From contig NC_052359.1 in assembly GCF_009727055.1 (NCBI RefSeq), positions 16,829,255 through 16,893,254 on the forward strand: DNA of 64,000 nucleotides. The letters run 5' to 3'. The notes below the pieces were generated by a model. The model had not been told where the DNA came from and did no database searches. It saw only the letters and a program-made list of their open reading frames with translations. The position numbers were made by a program, and so were the translations under genes. Source of the stretch: Benincasa hispida (taxonomy: Eukaryota > Streptophyta > Magnoliopsida > Cucurbitales > Cucurbitaceae). Shown piece by piece: positions 11,206 to 22,079 of this stretch (position 1 is the stretch's first letter; every line of letters starts with the position of its first letter).

Positions 11206-11945
11206 GTTACAAGTTAAGGACTTGATTTTCCCGGTTGGTTTCTATATACTAAATATGGATGAAATTTCTACACCTTCATCTTCTACAATTCTGTAAGGTA
11301 GATGCTTCAGGAAAACTGCTAAGACGAAAATTGATGCAGATAAGGGATGTCTATCAATAGAATTTGATGGGGAAGTTATTTCTTTTAATATATATGATGC
11401 CATAAAATTTCCTAAGAAATATCTATCCTTGTGTTTGATTGAGGCGCATGATGTTATTGACGAGATTGTGTCGGATGATGATGATAATAATTCTAGCATG
11501 TTGGTTGCTCCCTGCAATGATTTGGATTCGCCTGATTCACATGATTTATCTCTTCTTGTTCTTAATGTTAGCAAATTAGGACCTTCTTCTGACTTCGATA
11601 TTTTTTATTTGCAGGTTCAAGGGATTGAGCTGAAGGCTCTCCATAACCATATAAAATATTTGTACCTGGGAGAAGTAAACACCCTTTCAGTCATAATCTC
11701 CAGGGAATTGATGCCTGCCCAAGAGGAATCCTTATTTAAAATTTTGAAAACTTATAAGGAGGCAATTAGGTAGACTCTAGATGATCTAAAGGGAGTAAGC
11801 CCTTCTCTTTGCATGCATAGGATCACTTTAGTGGAAAGAGCCAAGCCCACAGTCTAGTCCCTCAGAAAGCTCAATCCCAATTTGAAGGATGTCGTTTTCA
11901 AAGAAATTATCAAACTCAATGAAGCCAAAATCATTTATGACTGAG
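11206..11945 (+). pseudogene. Gypsy A protease C-terminus and RT N-terminal remnant
   Basis: The first codons continue the protease from 6178 (LLQVKDLIFPVGFYI..., then TKIDADKGCLSIEFDGEVIS). 11429-11770 encodes the linker and the start of the reverse transcriptase region (ELKALHNHIKYLYLG, SVIISRELMPAQEESL, KTYKEAIR). After TAG at 11771 comes TLDDLKGVSPSLCMHRITL with further stops. Coding similarity ends near ...NEAKIIYD at 11943. RT palm, RNase H and integrase are absent, and the sequence passes straight to a polypurine tract and LTR, so most of pol was deleted. Confidence 0.85.
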
Positions 11946-11970
11946 TGTTATGATCTTGCTCGGGACGATC

Positions 11971-11991
11971 AAGTCTTAAGTTGGGAGTGTT
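11971..11991 (+). promoter_or_regulatory. Polypurine tract of Gypsy A
   Basis: aagtcttaagttgggagtgt lies directly before the LTR start at 11992. This is the expected place for the plus-strand primer, although the tract is interrupted by pyrimidines. Confidence 0.5.
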
Positions 11992-12409
11992 TGTTAACTC
12001 TCAAAAAGAGCTATTATTCCTAGCTTAATTATGGCTCGTTATCAGACTTTACATGTTTGTTTCCCTATTTTGTAGGTACTGAGCAATCATGAGGTGGAAT
12101 TGGCAATTTGAGACCAAACGAGGTTAATTTGAAGCAATCAGGAGTTGATTTAAGCATCCGGGCTTCGAAAGAGTTGAGATTGCCAAATTGCCATTGAGTA
12201 CTGTCAGCTATTGAGTACCATCCTGTCAAATTCAGAAAACAAGCATTGAGCAACAAGGAAGTGAGTAGCGAGTATCGAGTAAGCAAGTAGCAATTAACGA
12301 GTCTCTGCAGAGCACTCAGCGTTACGACGCTCCTCATAAGCCTTACCAATGCTTATTCGACGCTGGAAGGCAGTAGCATCAAGTGTAGGGCAATGTTGCA
12401 ACGTTGCCC
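11992..12409 (+). mobile_element. Gypsy A 3' LTR, segment 1
   Basis: The LTR starts TGTTAACTCTCAAAAAGAGC. A related LTR start occurs at 29864 and shares the ttttgtaggtactga-like section about 90 bp in. It is interrupted at 12409 by a solo Copia LTR and continues at 14262. Words such as gttgcaacgttgc lie on both sides of that insertion, confirming continuity. Confidence 0.7.
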
Positions 12410-14256
12410 TGTAAGAGTATATTAGCATGTAGCAGAAGTAACAAGGATTAATAGCATTCTATTTCATTAATTTTGGTAGAAACTAAAGCATGCTCATCTA
12501 ATATAAGAGAGTTTGAAGTCATACCTTTATAAAACTTTTCAAGATCTTGATCCTCAGCAGTTGTCTTCTCCAAAATTTGTCATGAACCACCTTAAGATCT
12601 TCCCCACTATCCTCTTGGAGCTTTAGAACGAGTTAGAGGACTCAAGAACAGCTTGAACGAACAAAAATTAGGTGTGAAGCTCACTGCTATTAAACCACTT
12701 GAAGAACAATTCTTCTGACCGATTTTTCAGTAAAAATATTTTGAGTGCATGCCTTAATTCCACTCCAATCTTCTTTATTTATTACAGGTGAACATGCAAA
12801 GAAGATGGCTGCATGAGATGCAACTCATGCCTTGGAGTAATTAAAGCCAAGGTAAGTGGTTTTTGTGTGAGCTAGTAGAAGATGGTAATGGAAAAACCTA
12901 TTTTTTCCATTTTGTGCAAATCTTGTAATTTTTCAATTTTCCCCAAAAAACAAATGATTTCAAAATCCGTTTGATTTTAAAATTGAAAATATTATTAATT
13001 TTATAAAATTAATTTCAGAAATTAATTTTCTAATAAAATTAATAAATAATTATTTAAATAATCATTTAAATAATTCTAATTAATTTAATATAAAAAAATT
13101 AAATTAATTTTTACACAAATCCATCTTTATATATTTAAATCATATTTAAATATAAATTCTCCTATTTCGTTTCATTCTAATTTGAACGTTTCAAATTAAC
13201 TTATCATGCTACTCTAAAGCTTATCCATTTACGAGCTAGTACGGGGACCTCGTGGACCTACAGATCATGGGCTCCAACGATCTGAGATTAATTGGCTAAA
13301 CTCATTATACCGACTTAATCCCCATTCGTTAACTAATGGGTCACTCCACTATAGCCCATAATTGAACTCCTCTCACTGCAGATAAATTCTGTCCACTTGA
13401 TATAAACTTAATCCGTAAGTCGATCCTTCACAGGTTGTTCATAATCACAGCTAGGTCAAGGTTACGGTTTTACCCCTGTGAATACATTTTGTTCTTTAAG
13501 TTCTTACTGATCCTCTAATGAACAATTTTGATTCATAATATCTATGAATCAAGTTCTTTCTCTATCATGAGAAGGCGGGGTCCCGATTGTTCAAGACCTG
13601 GAATCAGTATTTAAGAGAACAACCTATCTGCTGACGCTATATCGGGTAGGAGGGAATTACATCCTACAGAGCTATATGCCCAGCTATTCATCCGGTCTTA
13701 TCCCCAAAATTGAAGGCTTATTGAGCAATGCTATTGGACTACTCTCACCCATGCAAATCAAAGGATAATCTCGAACAAACAGGAGTTCATAGCTAGCTCA
13801 GGATTAAGATCAAGTTAACCTAGGTTACTTAATAAAATGAAATAGTCAGTTTTAACAGTAAACGGTCGTTATAAAGAAAATTGACTATTTTCATGGTCCA
13901 GTCTATATGAAAACTCATTATATAGGATGCCCCCACTCACATGCCTCAACATGAATGATCTATGGATCACATCATTTGTAGCACTTTACAACTCTTTGTT
14001 ACAACTACAGAGCGAGCCACATCCAATAGTGTTACCAGGATGAGATACCCAACTTCATCCATATACTTATTAGACCATTTAGGTTATATACTGTTAACTT
14101 GATCATATTTATGTCACCACATAAAGTTAAAGTATTTAGACTATTGCCATGGATATGTTTATTGGATTTTCATAAGAGAATGCAAAATCAACAACTTATT
14201 ATTATTTATAAATAGAATGTTTAACACGAACTGCGAGTTCTAGGACATTCCTAACA
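12410..14256 (-). mobile_element. Solo Copia LTR (TSD tgccc)
   Basis: Minus-strand LTR running from TGTTAGGAATGTCCTAGAAC at 14256 to its end at 12410. Its start matches the Copia B LTRs at 42956 and 48613 (TGTTGGGAATGTCCTAG), and its end aligns with the LTR end at 9007. It is flanked by tgccc at 12405-12409 and 14257-14261 with no internal region, so it is a solo LTR left by LTR-LTR recombination. Confidence 0.9.
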
Positions 14257-14261
14257 TGCCC

Positions 14262-15032
14262 CAAGCATCGTGACTCTCCAAAATTAATCATCGCCAGTGT
14301 TGCAACGCATCTCAATGCTCGAACCTCAACGTTGTAAGATAGTATACTCAGTGTTTCAACACCCATTCCAAGCGTTGCAACGCTACGATGGTTGATGGAA
14401 AATTTTTGAATGTGCAGTACAAGCAAGTGTTGCAACGCTATTTCCCAGCGTCGTGACTCTGCATGCAACTTATAAATATTACCTTAGTGTTCATCATTAG
14501 AGACACAGAAAGAAAAGAGTTCAAGCAGCCACCTAACGCATTCCTCTTCCGAATAGAATGAATTTTTAGAGTTCAGTTCACTTTTGAGAGCCATGGAAGC
14601 CAAATTGCCAATCGATCATCATCATAGTCAACCTCGACTCTTTCCATTGATCATTGTAAATCCAATATGCTTTTTAGAGGCTAGGTAATTTTCTTGGGAT
14701 AGTTTGTACGTCTTAATTCTTGAAGTTTACTATTTAATTTATTCAATTGTTGTGAACCTTTAGGTGGATTTGATTAATTAATAATAGAATTTCGGTGAAT
14801 TTCTTTGGCAAACTAATTTATTGAATTTCTTGTATGCAAAATCATTCTAGCCTGTGCATAGTTGATTGATTAAGTTGCACGTATTAAGGTCGCATGTTTA
14901 GGGTCTAGTTGGCCAAATTCATGTATGCCCTAGTATAATCCTTCCCAAATAAATCATGCTATAAGATGTGGCTGTCTGGTTTGTAGTGTGTCTCGACAAT
15001 TGAACCCTTTACTTAATACTTTTTAGTTTTAA
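14262..15032 (+). mobile_element. Gypsy A 3' LTR, segment 2
   Basis: Continues the LTR from 12409. It holds reiterated gttgcaacgc words (14290-14460), then a TATA-like cttataaatatta at about 14470 followed by likely R/U5 sequence. It is broken at 15032 by the chromovirus solo LTR and resumes at 28179. Confidence 0.6.
15028..15032. repeat. Target-site duplication tttaa, left copy
   Basis: tttaa here and at 28174-28178 flank the chromovirus solo LTR. Confidence 0.8.
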
Positions 15033-15424
15033 TGTGAAACCCGAACTTCCATTTTCCCTACTTAAACAGGAAATAAGAGGGATTAACTAAGTATAAGTTA
15101 AATCCTATGTTGAAGAGAAGGAAATTTCAAGTGTTGAATAGATTTTCCTTGAGTAGTTTTGAGTTAAGCCTTAATTGGTGAAATTGGGCTAAGTAGAAAG
15201 CCAAAAAGAACTATGCGTTGGAGGCTAGAAAAATAGCTAAGTATTAAACAATGTGTTGCCCATGAACATTTGAGAGGTTATTTGGGTATTGAAAGAGGCT
15301 AAAGTGCGGCCGAGAGGAAAGGCTATGTGGGGATAAGCATGCGGCAACCAATGTCTTGAGAGGTTAGCAAAGCATGCGGTAGCCTCAAGTTGCGTGGACA
15401 TGGACATTGGGCGTTGGAGTTGCG

Positions 15425-16190
15425 TGCGCTGGTTGATGGTGTAGTAAATAAGCAGTGGTACACAATGAAGTATATGAATCGTGTAGCAAATGAGCAGCGC
15501 TACACGATGGGGCATGCGATCGTGTAGCAAAAAGGGGAGCTACACGATGAGGTAGGCGATCATGTAGGCAGACGCTGGACAATCGTGTAGCAAAGAGGGG
15601 AGCTACATGATGAGGTAGGCGATCATATAGGCGATAGCGCTAAACGATAGCACTAGATGATAGTGTTAGACGATGAGGCTTTGGCACTACACGATCGGCA
15701 TCAGTGCTAGACGATAAGCGTGGAAGCTAGACGATGTCACTAAACGATAGCACTTGACGATAGCGTTAGACGATGATGCGTTGGCACTGCACGATCGACA
15801 TCAGTGCTAGATGATAAGCGTGGAAGCTAGGCAATAGTGCTAAACGATAGCACTAGATGATAGTGTTAGACGATGAGGCATTGGCACTACACGATCAACA
15901 TTAGCACTAGATGAGGACACTAGGCGATGGTGCTACGCGTGTCTCTTATACACATCTAGATGTGTATAAGAGACAGGGCATTGGCACTACACGATCAACA
16001 TTAGCACTAGATGAGGACACTAGGCGATGGTGCTACGCGATGAGGTGTGTACTAGACGATAGTCGTGCTTCGCTAGTTGATGGACGTCAGCGCTAGAGCT
16101 GTGCAGTAGATGGTGCTATGCGGCAACACTATGTGATGGTGCTATGCGGCAGTTGTACTAGACGATGAGCAAGGCGATAAGACAAACCAT
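15425..16190 (+). repeat. Tandem 'cgat' array with 100-bp higher-order period
   Basis: Words such as gatcgtgtagcaaa, ctacacgatg, ctagacgatag and taaacgatagc recur throughout. A longer register is visible: ggcactacacgatc-like blocks start at 15683, 15783, 15883 and 15983, exactly 100 bp apart. The last interval contains the adapter at 15940-15976. Confidence 0.8.
15940..15976. other. Nextera mate-pair junction adapter (contaminant)
   Basis: 37 of the 38 bases of the junction adapter, two inverted copies of the Tn5 mosaic end (TGTCTCTTATACACATCT, then AGATGTGTATAAGAGACAG), with the first base replaced. The 63 bp before it (15877-15939) are repeated exactly after it (15977-16039). Translating across it gives the well-known spurious peptide SYTHLDVYKRQ. 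This is library sequence, not genome. Confidence 0.97.
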
Positions 16191-17979
16191 GGTGGATGCA
16201 TGGTGAAATGTCTTGCATTGTTAAGGCTTGCGGTATAAGTTTTTTATGCATTGGTGATGTGCTATGCGTTGGACATCGAGGGCATGTGGGCGCATAGAAC
16301 AAGGCTAATAGTATGCGTTGGAAGATTGTTGGCCATTATCCTACTTGAACACATAGGGCAAAGGTAAGCCACGCGAGAGAGAAGGATATGCGGCCAAAGA
16401 TGAGCCTTGCGAGCATCTAGCATATGTGACCAAGTTACGTCAATTGGATGCACAAGGTAGGATCAAATGGATGCATTTGTGGTAGGATGGGTGCATATGA
16501 GATTGGATGGACGCATTCAAGGTCGTCATCTGGACATGTGGCTTGTTGGGAAGAAATCTTAGGCCTTAAGTAAATGATGTGGATGCACAAGAAGACATGC
16601 AAATTTAAGCATTATGTGTTGGATAAGGAAGACGAAGACACCTTAGATTGCGATGGAATGAAGTTTGTATTGATAGTGTGGGGAAAAGACACTTGGACAT
16701 GTGGCCAAGTAGGAGGTGTCGGCCATAGAGAGATTTTGGACGCCTATAAGTAGAGCCAAGGACTTCTCTTCAGATGATAACTCGATTTCTCTTCAAAAGA
16801 CATTAGAAAGTGTATGAAGGCCAATTTTGAGGAATCTATGTGTTGATGGAAGAACGCATGCATTGGTAGCAAGACCATGTGTTGGTCAAGAGGTTCCAAG
16901 AGAGGAAATGTTGTCGGACAGTGGTCTAGAAGTAACATCAAATTGAGACAAGGCGTTCTCCCAAAATACTTGTGTGTTTGGAGTGATTTTAGAGCCACCT
17001 GAAAAATAAGAGAGTCTAGTTTTCAAGGTAGGGCTGCCGGAGAAGAAGCTTCAAGGAATCGGGCTGGAAAAAGAGAAAAAGACAGAAGGGTCGAGCAGTC
17101 GAATAAACTGAGCTAGTCTTGATGTTTTGAAGATTTCGGGAAACCCACGAGGCGTTCCGAGCTAAGATTTTGAGGTAAGCTTTCTGAGAGATTTTAGAGC
17201 ATATTTGTAGAAGAAAGTATCTGAGATAAATCCTATAACTATGAGTAATCTGAGCTTTAGATTGAATTTGGATCTTAGTGTTCAAAAGGGAGCCCGAGGT
17301 GATCAAGGAACTTCTAGAAAGGAAGATTCCTATTGTTACCAAGGTGAGTGGTACTTTCCTTTAAGTCTTAAGTATATGTTTTAGAGTAAATTGTATAAGC
17401 TTATGTTATGAATGAGTATCTAGCATGAGAATGAGATTATGTGATCGGGATGGTCAGGGGGTCAATAGACCTAGTTCCTAAGCTCGAAAGCAAAACCTCA
17501 CGGGATGGTCAGGGGACCGAGAGGTCTAGTTCTTGAGCCTGTGGGAGGATCCTCGTATGGGATGGTCAGAGGCCGATGGGCCTAGCTTCTGAGCCCATGA
17601 GCGGGGAGCTATGTGCACATAAGAGACATAGGGAAGAAGGGGAATGCAAAAGAGTAAGCATTCGCAATTCGTAACAGTTAACTATCTACCGTGTGTGTAG
17701 GTAGACAACATACTCATTCTAAGTAGTTATCAGTTTAGCTATCTACCGTGCGTGTAGATAGAGTTGAGAACAAACCCACTCGAAGTTGAGGTTTGAATGT
17801 AACCTGGTATACCTATGATATGCTTGTTTTTATGAGTTGAAATAGACTCTAGAAGTTGCTTACCACTCACTGAGCTTTGTGAAGCTCATTCTTTTCTTTC
17901 ATGTTTTTCTTCCCAGGTAGTGAGAGGTGAGAAGTTCTAGGGTGCTTCTAAGGTCAACGTCTGCTACATGTCGTAGTCG

Positions 17980-17984
17980 CACTT
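17980..17984. repeat. Target-site duplication cactt, left copy
   Basis: cactt here and at 27928-27932 flank the full-length Athila-like element. Confidence 0.9.
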
Positions 17985-19646
17985 TGATAACAGGCAAAAA
18001 TGCACGTTATCATAGTACTAAGTTCTTAAACAATGTTTGATTGCGTTGATGAAATATGTTAAATTGCGTCCATTAAGCATAAATTCTATAATATTGTGGT
18101 CGCATGCGTCCAACACACTAGAGCAGTTGATCTTTACATTTTTGTGTAAAATATGCGTTAACGCAATGCAAAGAGTGCGACCACAGGAATACATTGGTCG
18201 AGCGCAACTTCAGCACAAGACTTTGCATTGATCGTGCTCGCAAACATTCGCCCAAGAAGAATCACCGCAACTTGGTCAGCGCAACATGGTGGGCGCATCC
18301 GGGTGAGAGGATAATTAAGAGCGATGGGACAAAAAGCTGATGATAGTCGGATCTAAATTAAGATGACAGCCGATAACGGTCACAAAGTACATTCAGCTTT
18401 ATCGGTAACAATCATTCATCGCGTCAATCAGGAATTAAAGCTATCCCATCTGTACAGCCAGGAGAGAGAAGTCGCCTTTGACCATGGAAACTCTATAAAT
18501 ACCAAGTGAATTCTTCAGAGAAGGGGTAAGCAGTCGATTACTTCATCACTTTACAAGTTCACGTCTTTGTCCATAGTCTTCTTCAATTTAAGCAGACGCT
18601 AGGAAGAAGGTGTGCCGATAGATCATTCTGAAAAGCTTGGGAAAGCACCGAAGCTCCAAGACAGAGAGAGGGCCGACGCCTGCAGAAGCGGGAACATTTG
18701 TAGATCAAAATAGATGTTCAGTGTAAAAAGCCTCGGTCAGCAAGAAATTGCTACCAGGCTCTCTACCTTTATTTTCCACTATCATTTTGTACTCAATTCA
18801 GTTATAAGAATGGAATGTCTGTCTCTATATCTGTTCACTCTCTATTATTTATGCATGAGTAGCTAAATTAGTTGAATGGGTCGAGAAGTAGTTAGCTAGC
18901 ATAACGAGGGAATCTTCATCTTTGTGATTATCTTGTTTATGTATGCTTCATTCATCTATTAGAAATACTCGGGAGGGTAGTCTAAAGACAGGATCTAGAC
19001 TTGGAAAGGTCAGGTCAGAATCTAGGTTTGGAAAAACTAGGTTAGAACGCATTAACAGGAGATAGGCACTTAGGAATGAGCACTATTTGTTATCAACGCA
19101 TCGCATGCATCTCAGCAATAAGGTATGATTGTATGCGGTCACTTTGCTTTCATGCATTTTGCATCAACACATAGGACAAGAGTAGAGACCTAGGGATAAG
19201 CTCTATGGACATTTTGCATTCAACACATGCATCCTATACTTTGGAGCATCGTATTTACATTGGGAAATGACTTGCTGTGCATGGTTGTAACATGATCACA
19301 AGGTTTGACGCATTCCTGAGTAATGCTAGCTAAAAGACTTTCTCAAACCGTTCATTGCATACTCATTGCATCTATCAACGCAACTATCTTTCTCAAATCC
19401 GCCACCTTATTTACTTCTTTTTCATCAATGCAACAACACACCCACATTTTATTTATTTACTCGGTTACCACAAAGTTTTCATAACATTACCAACACAACT
19501 ATTTTCACAAGTCCTTGTGTTTGACCCTGGACTTACCAGCAAACTCGGAGGAATTTACACTTGAATTCCGTTGGGGAAACTTGAGTGCACAACGCAATCC
19601 ACCAATGCATATCATCCATATTTCCATTCAATAAAATAACGCATCA
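17985..19646 (+). mobile_element. Athila-1 5' LTR
   Basis: 1,662 bp, TGATAAC...GCATCA. The first 28 bp (17985-18012) form a hairpin. A likely promoter TATAAATA lies at 18494-18501. The 3' end is immediately followed by the primer site. Confidence 0.92.
18494..18501 (+). promoter_or_regulatory. TATA box of Athila-1 5' LTR
   Basis: TATAAATA about 510 bp into the LTR, after atggaaactc. The same context occurs in the 3' LTR at 26741-26748 and a similar one in the Athila-2 LTR at 33997-34004, so the site is conserved between copies. Confidence 0.7.
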
Positions 19647-19652
19647 AGTTTT

Positions 19653-19670
19653 TGGCACTGTTGCCGGGGA
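19653..19670 (+). promoter_or_regulatory. Primer-binding site, tRNA-Asp type
   Basis: TGGCACTGTTGCCGGGGA, six bases after the LTR end. It differs by two bases from the usual Athila-type site complementary to tRNA-Asp (TGGCGCCGTTGCCGGGGA). Confidence 0.85.
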
Positions 19671-19772
19671 CTTCGACCTGGATATCTGGTGAACTACGAC
19701 CTGGAGATTGAGAGAACATTTCGAAGGAGACTATGAGACCGCCAACAGCAACCACAATCTGATAAAGAAGAG

Positions 19773-21008
19773 ATGGCGGAGTAGCCTAGAGGTGGAGCAC
19801 TAAATGATAATAATGTCATGGCGAATCCGATTCTGTTGGCAAATGATTGCAATAGGCCCATTAGGGACTATGCATCGCCAAACCTCTATGATTTCTCTCC
19901 AGGAATCATGATGCCTGCCCTTGACGGAAGCAGATTCGAGATGAAACCGGTGATGCTGCATATGTTCCAGACTGCAGGTCAATTCAGAGGAAGGCGTGGG
20001 GAGGATCCGCACGCCCACCTCAAAAGTTTTATTGAAATTTGCAATACTTTTATATTCCCAAACATCTTTGCTGAAGAAGTTTGACTAACGTTGTTCCCAT
20101 TTTCTCTTTGTGATCAGGCTAGGAAATGGCCTTATTCGCTCGAACCAGGAGAGATTACTTCTTGGGAGCAGGCAGTGGAGAAATTCATGAAAAAGTATTT
20201 TCCACCTGCCGAAAACGCAAGACGAAGAAAGCTTATTACTAATTTTGAACAAGATATGGACGAATCGCTCAACAATGCTTAGGCGAGGTTTAAAAGGTTG
20301 GTTCGAGGTCGTCCACATAATGGGCTACCAGACTGCCTTCTAATGAAAATTTTCTATCACGGTTTGAATCCTACTTCGCAGACCGCTGCCAATGCGGCAG
20401 CCGCTGGTGGTCTGCTTGACAAAACTTACGAGGAGGCGAAGAATATTCTGGACCGCATCTCCAAGAACCATGAAGACTGAAGGGAGAGTGACCAGAGATT
20501 GAGACTCAAAGATTTTGATACAAATAACGGTGCCATTGTTTCGTTACAAAACCAAATGATCGCAATGATGAATTTGATTCAAGGAATGGCGATCAGTAGC
20601 CCAACACCGCAAGGTGGACAAATAAACACAATAAGTTAAAACACTGCAAGGTGTGTGACTTGCGGTGATAGGCATGCGATGGAAGATTGCCCGCAAAATT
20701 CATAGTCAGTATATTTTGTAAAGAATAATCCCTTTTCAAACACTTACAACCCCTGGTGGAGAAACCACCCCAATTTTGCTTGGAAGAATCAACAATAAAA
20801 TTTTCAATCTGTGGCGCAAAAAGAAGGGCCATCGGGATTCTTTCAACGCAACAACGATCAACAGAGCAACCAAGCAAGTAGCTCACAACAAGCAACACAA
20901 TCTTCTTCTCTAGAGAGCCTATTGAAGCAATATATAGAGAAAAATGCTTCAATGTCAGGCTACGTCCATTCGCAACCTCGAATTGAAAATGGTCTAGATT
21001 GCAAATGA
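19773..21008 (+). pseudogene. Athila-1 gag (capsid and nucleocapsid), interrupted
   Basis: The frame opens at ATG 19773 but meets TAG nine bases later, at 19782. Conserved capsid blocks follow: ANPILLANDCNRPIRDYASP (19818 on), the Retrotrans_gag core (PFSLCDQARKWPYSLEPGEI, then FMKKYFPP and NARRRKLITNFEQ), and NGLPDCLLMKIFYHGLNP. Stops occur at 20082, 20280 and 20478. A zinc knuckle CVTCGDRHAMEDC at 20652-20690 has CX2CX3HX4C spacing, one residue shorter than the retroviral CX2CX4HX4C; the same spacing occurs in Athila-2. A glutamine- and serine-rich tail runs to about 21008. Not functional as it stands. Confidence 0.88.
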
Positions 21009-21336
21009 GCTAAAAAGCAGACCGCAAGGGGCATTGCCAAGTTCAACCGAGCTTCCACGCAACCCAGGGGGATCAGGAAAGGAGCAATGTCAGGTTGTGA
21101 CATTGCGCAGTGGAAAGACTGTGGAGGGAAAAAAGAAGGATCAGAGTAGAAAAACTTCCATCGCAGCTGAGCTCGAGATTGCGGTAACGCAAGAAGAAGA
21201 AAGATAAAATGAAGCTGTGGAACCTTAGGTTGTGTCAACCTCAAAGTCAAATGAAACAAGAATCGTGAAAGTCCAGTTACCACCTTTCCCTCAAAGGCTA
21301 AGAAATAAGAAAAGTGAAGAGGTATAGTACCAACAT

Positions 21337-21960
21337 TACTTATCTATGTTAAAGCAATTATATGTTAATATTCCTTTCAGTGAAGCGATTGAGGAAATTC
21401 CTGCCTATGCCAAGTTTCTGAAGGACATGGTAACCAAGAAAAGAGGCATTGCAAAATTTTCCACAGTGGCATTAATGGAAGGTTCCAAATCCATAATCCC
21501 ACTGAAGATGAGCGATCTTGGGAGCTTCACAATTCCTTGCTCCATAGGAGGACTTTATATTGGGCAAGCCTTGAGGGCCAGCATAAATTTGATGCCACTG
21601 TCAATCTTTCGACAATTAAATGTGGGGTAACTTGTGCCCACCTCCGTGACTCTTCAATTGGCTGACAGATCTCTGGTTCATCCAGAAGGTAAGGTGGAGG
21701 ATGTGCTGATCACGGTTGATAAATTTATTTTGCCAGTTGACTTCATCATCCTAGATTATGAGGCCGACAAAGATGTGCCCATCATTTTGGGGTGACCTTT
21801 CCTATCAACGGTCGTGCTCAAACTGATGTGCACAAGGGAGAAATCACTTTGAGTATAAACAGACAGAAGCTCAAGTTTAATATAATTCGTGCCATGAAAT
21901 TCCCGGATGGCAATGCATGCATCCGTAGTTGCCTGCAATTTGATTGAAGAAGAAAAGTCT
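21337..21960 (+). pseudogene. Athila-1 protease, active site lost
   Basis: 21346-21630 encodes LKQLYVNIPFSEAIEEIP, AKFLKDMVTKK and [18 protein letters not shown]. Athila-2 has CDLGASINLMP at the corresponding place, but here the sequence reads ALRASINLMP, so the catalytic Asp-Leu-Gly is gone. After TAA at 21628 come QLADRSLVHPEGK, KFILPVDFIILDYEADKDVP and IILG, then a further stop at 21793. The protein is followed by an acidic, repetitive linker into the RT region. Confidence 0.85.
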
Positions 21961-22079
21961 GATGAAGAGTGTGAAGAAGAGGATGGCAATGCATCCGTAG
22001 TTGCCTGCAATGCGATCTTAGCAAAAACAAAAAAAGAAGAATAAATGATCACAATGCAAGAAGAAGAGCCAATAGAAGA

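Larger units (their letters stand above)
15033..17984 (+). mobile_element. Chromovirus (Tekay-like) solo LTR, segment 1
   Basis: Starts TGTGAAACCCGAACTTCCAT. Near 17860-17935 it has the ccactcactgagctttgtgaagctca and ttcccaggtagtgagag words typical of Tekay-type plant LTRs. It is interrupted at 17984 by the Athila-like element and ends at 28173 with ggatggggtgtgaca. The combined length is about 3.19 kb. No internal region accompanies it, so it is a solo LTR. It contains the 100-bp cgat repeat and one sequencing adapter. Confidence 0.75.

Noticed and set aside
15911..16096. Open frame containing SYTHLDVYKRQ
   Set aside because: This is the translation of the Tn5/Nextera adapter joined to tandem repeat; not a gene.
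15425..16190. CRISPR-like array of short repeats
   Set aside because: Repeats are degenerate, have no unique constant-length spacers and lie within a plant retrotransposon LTR.
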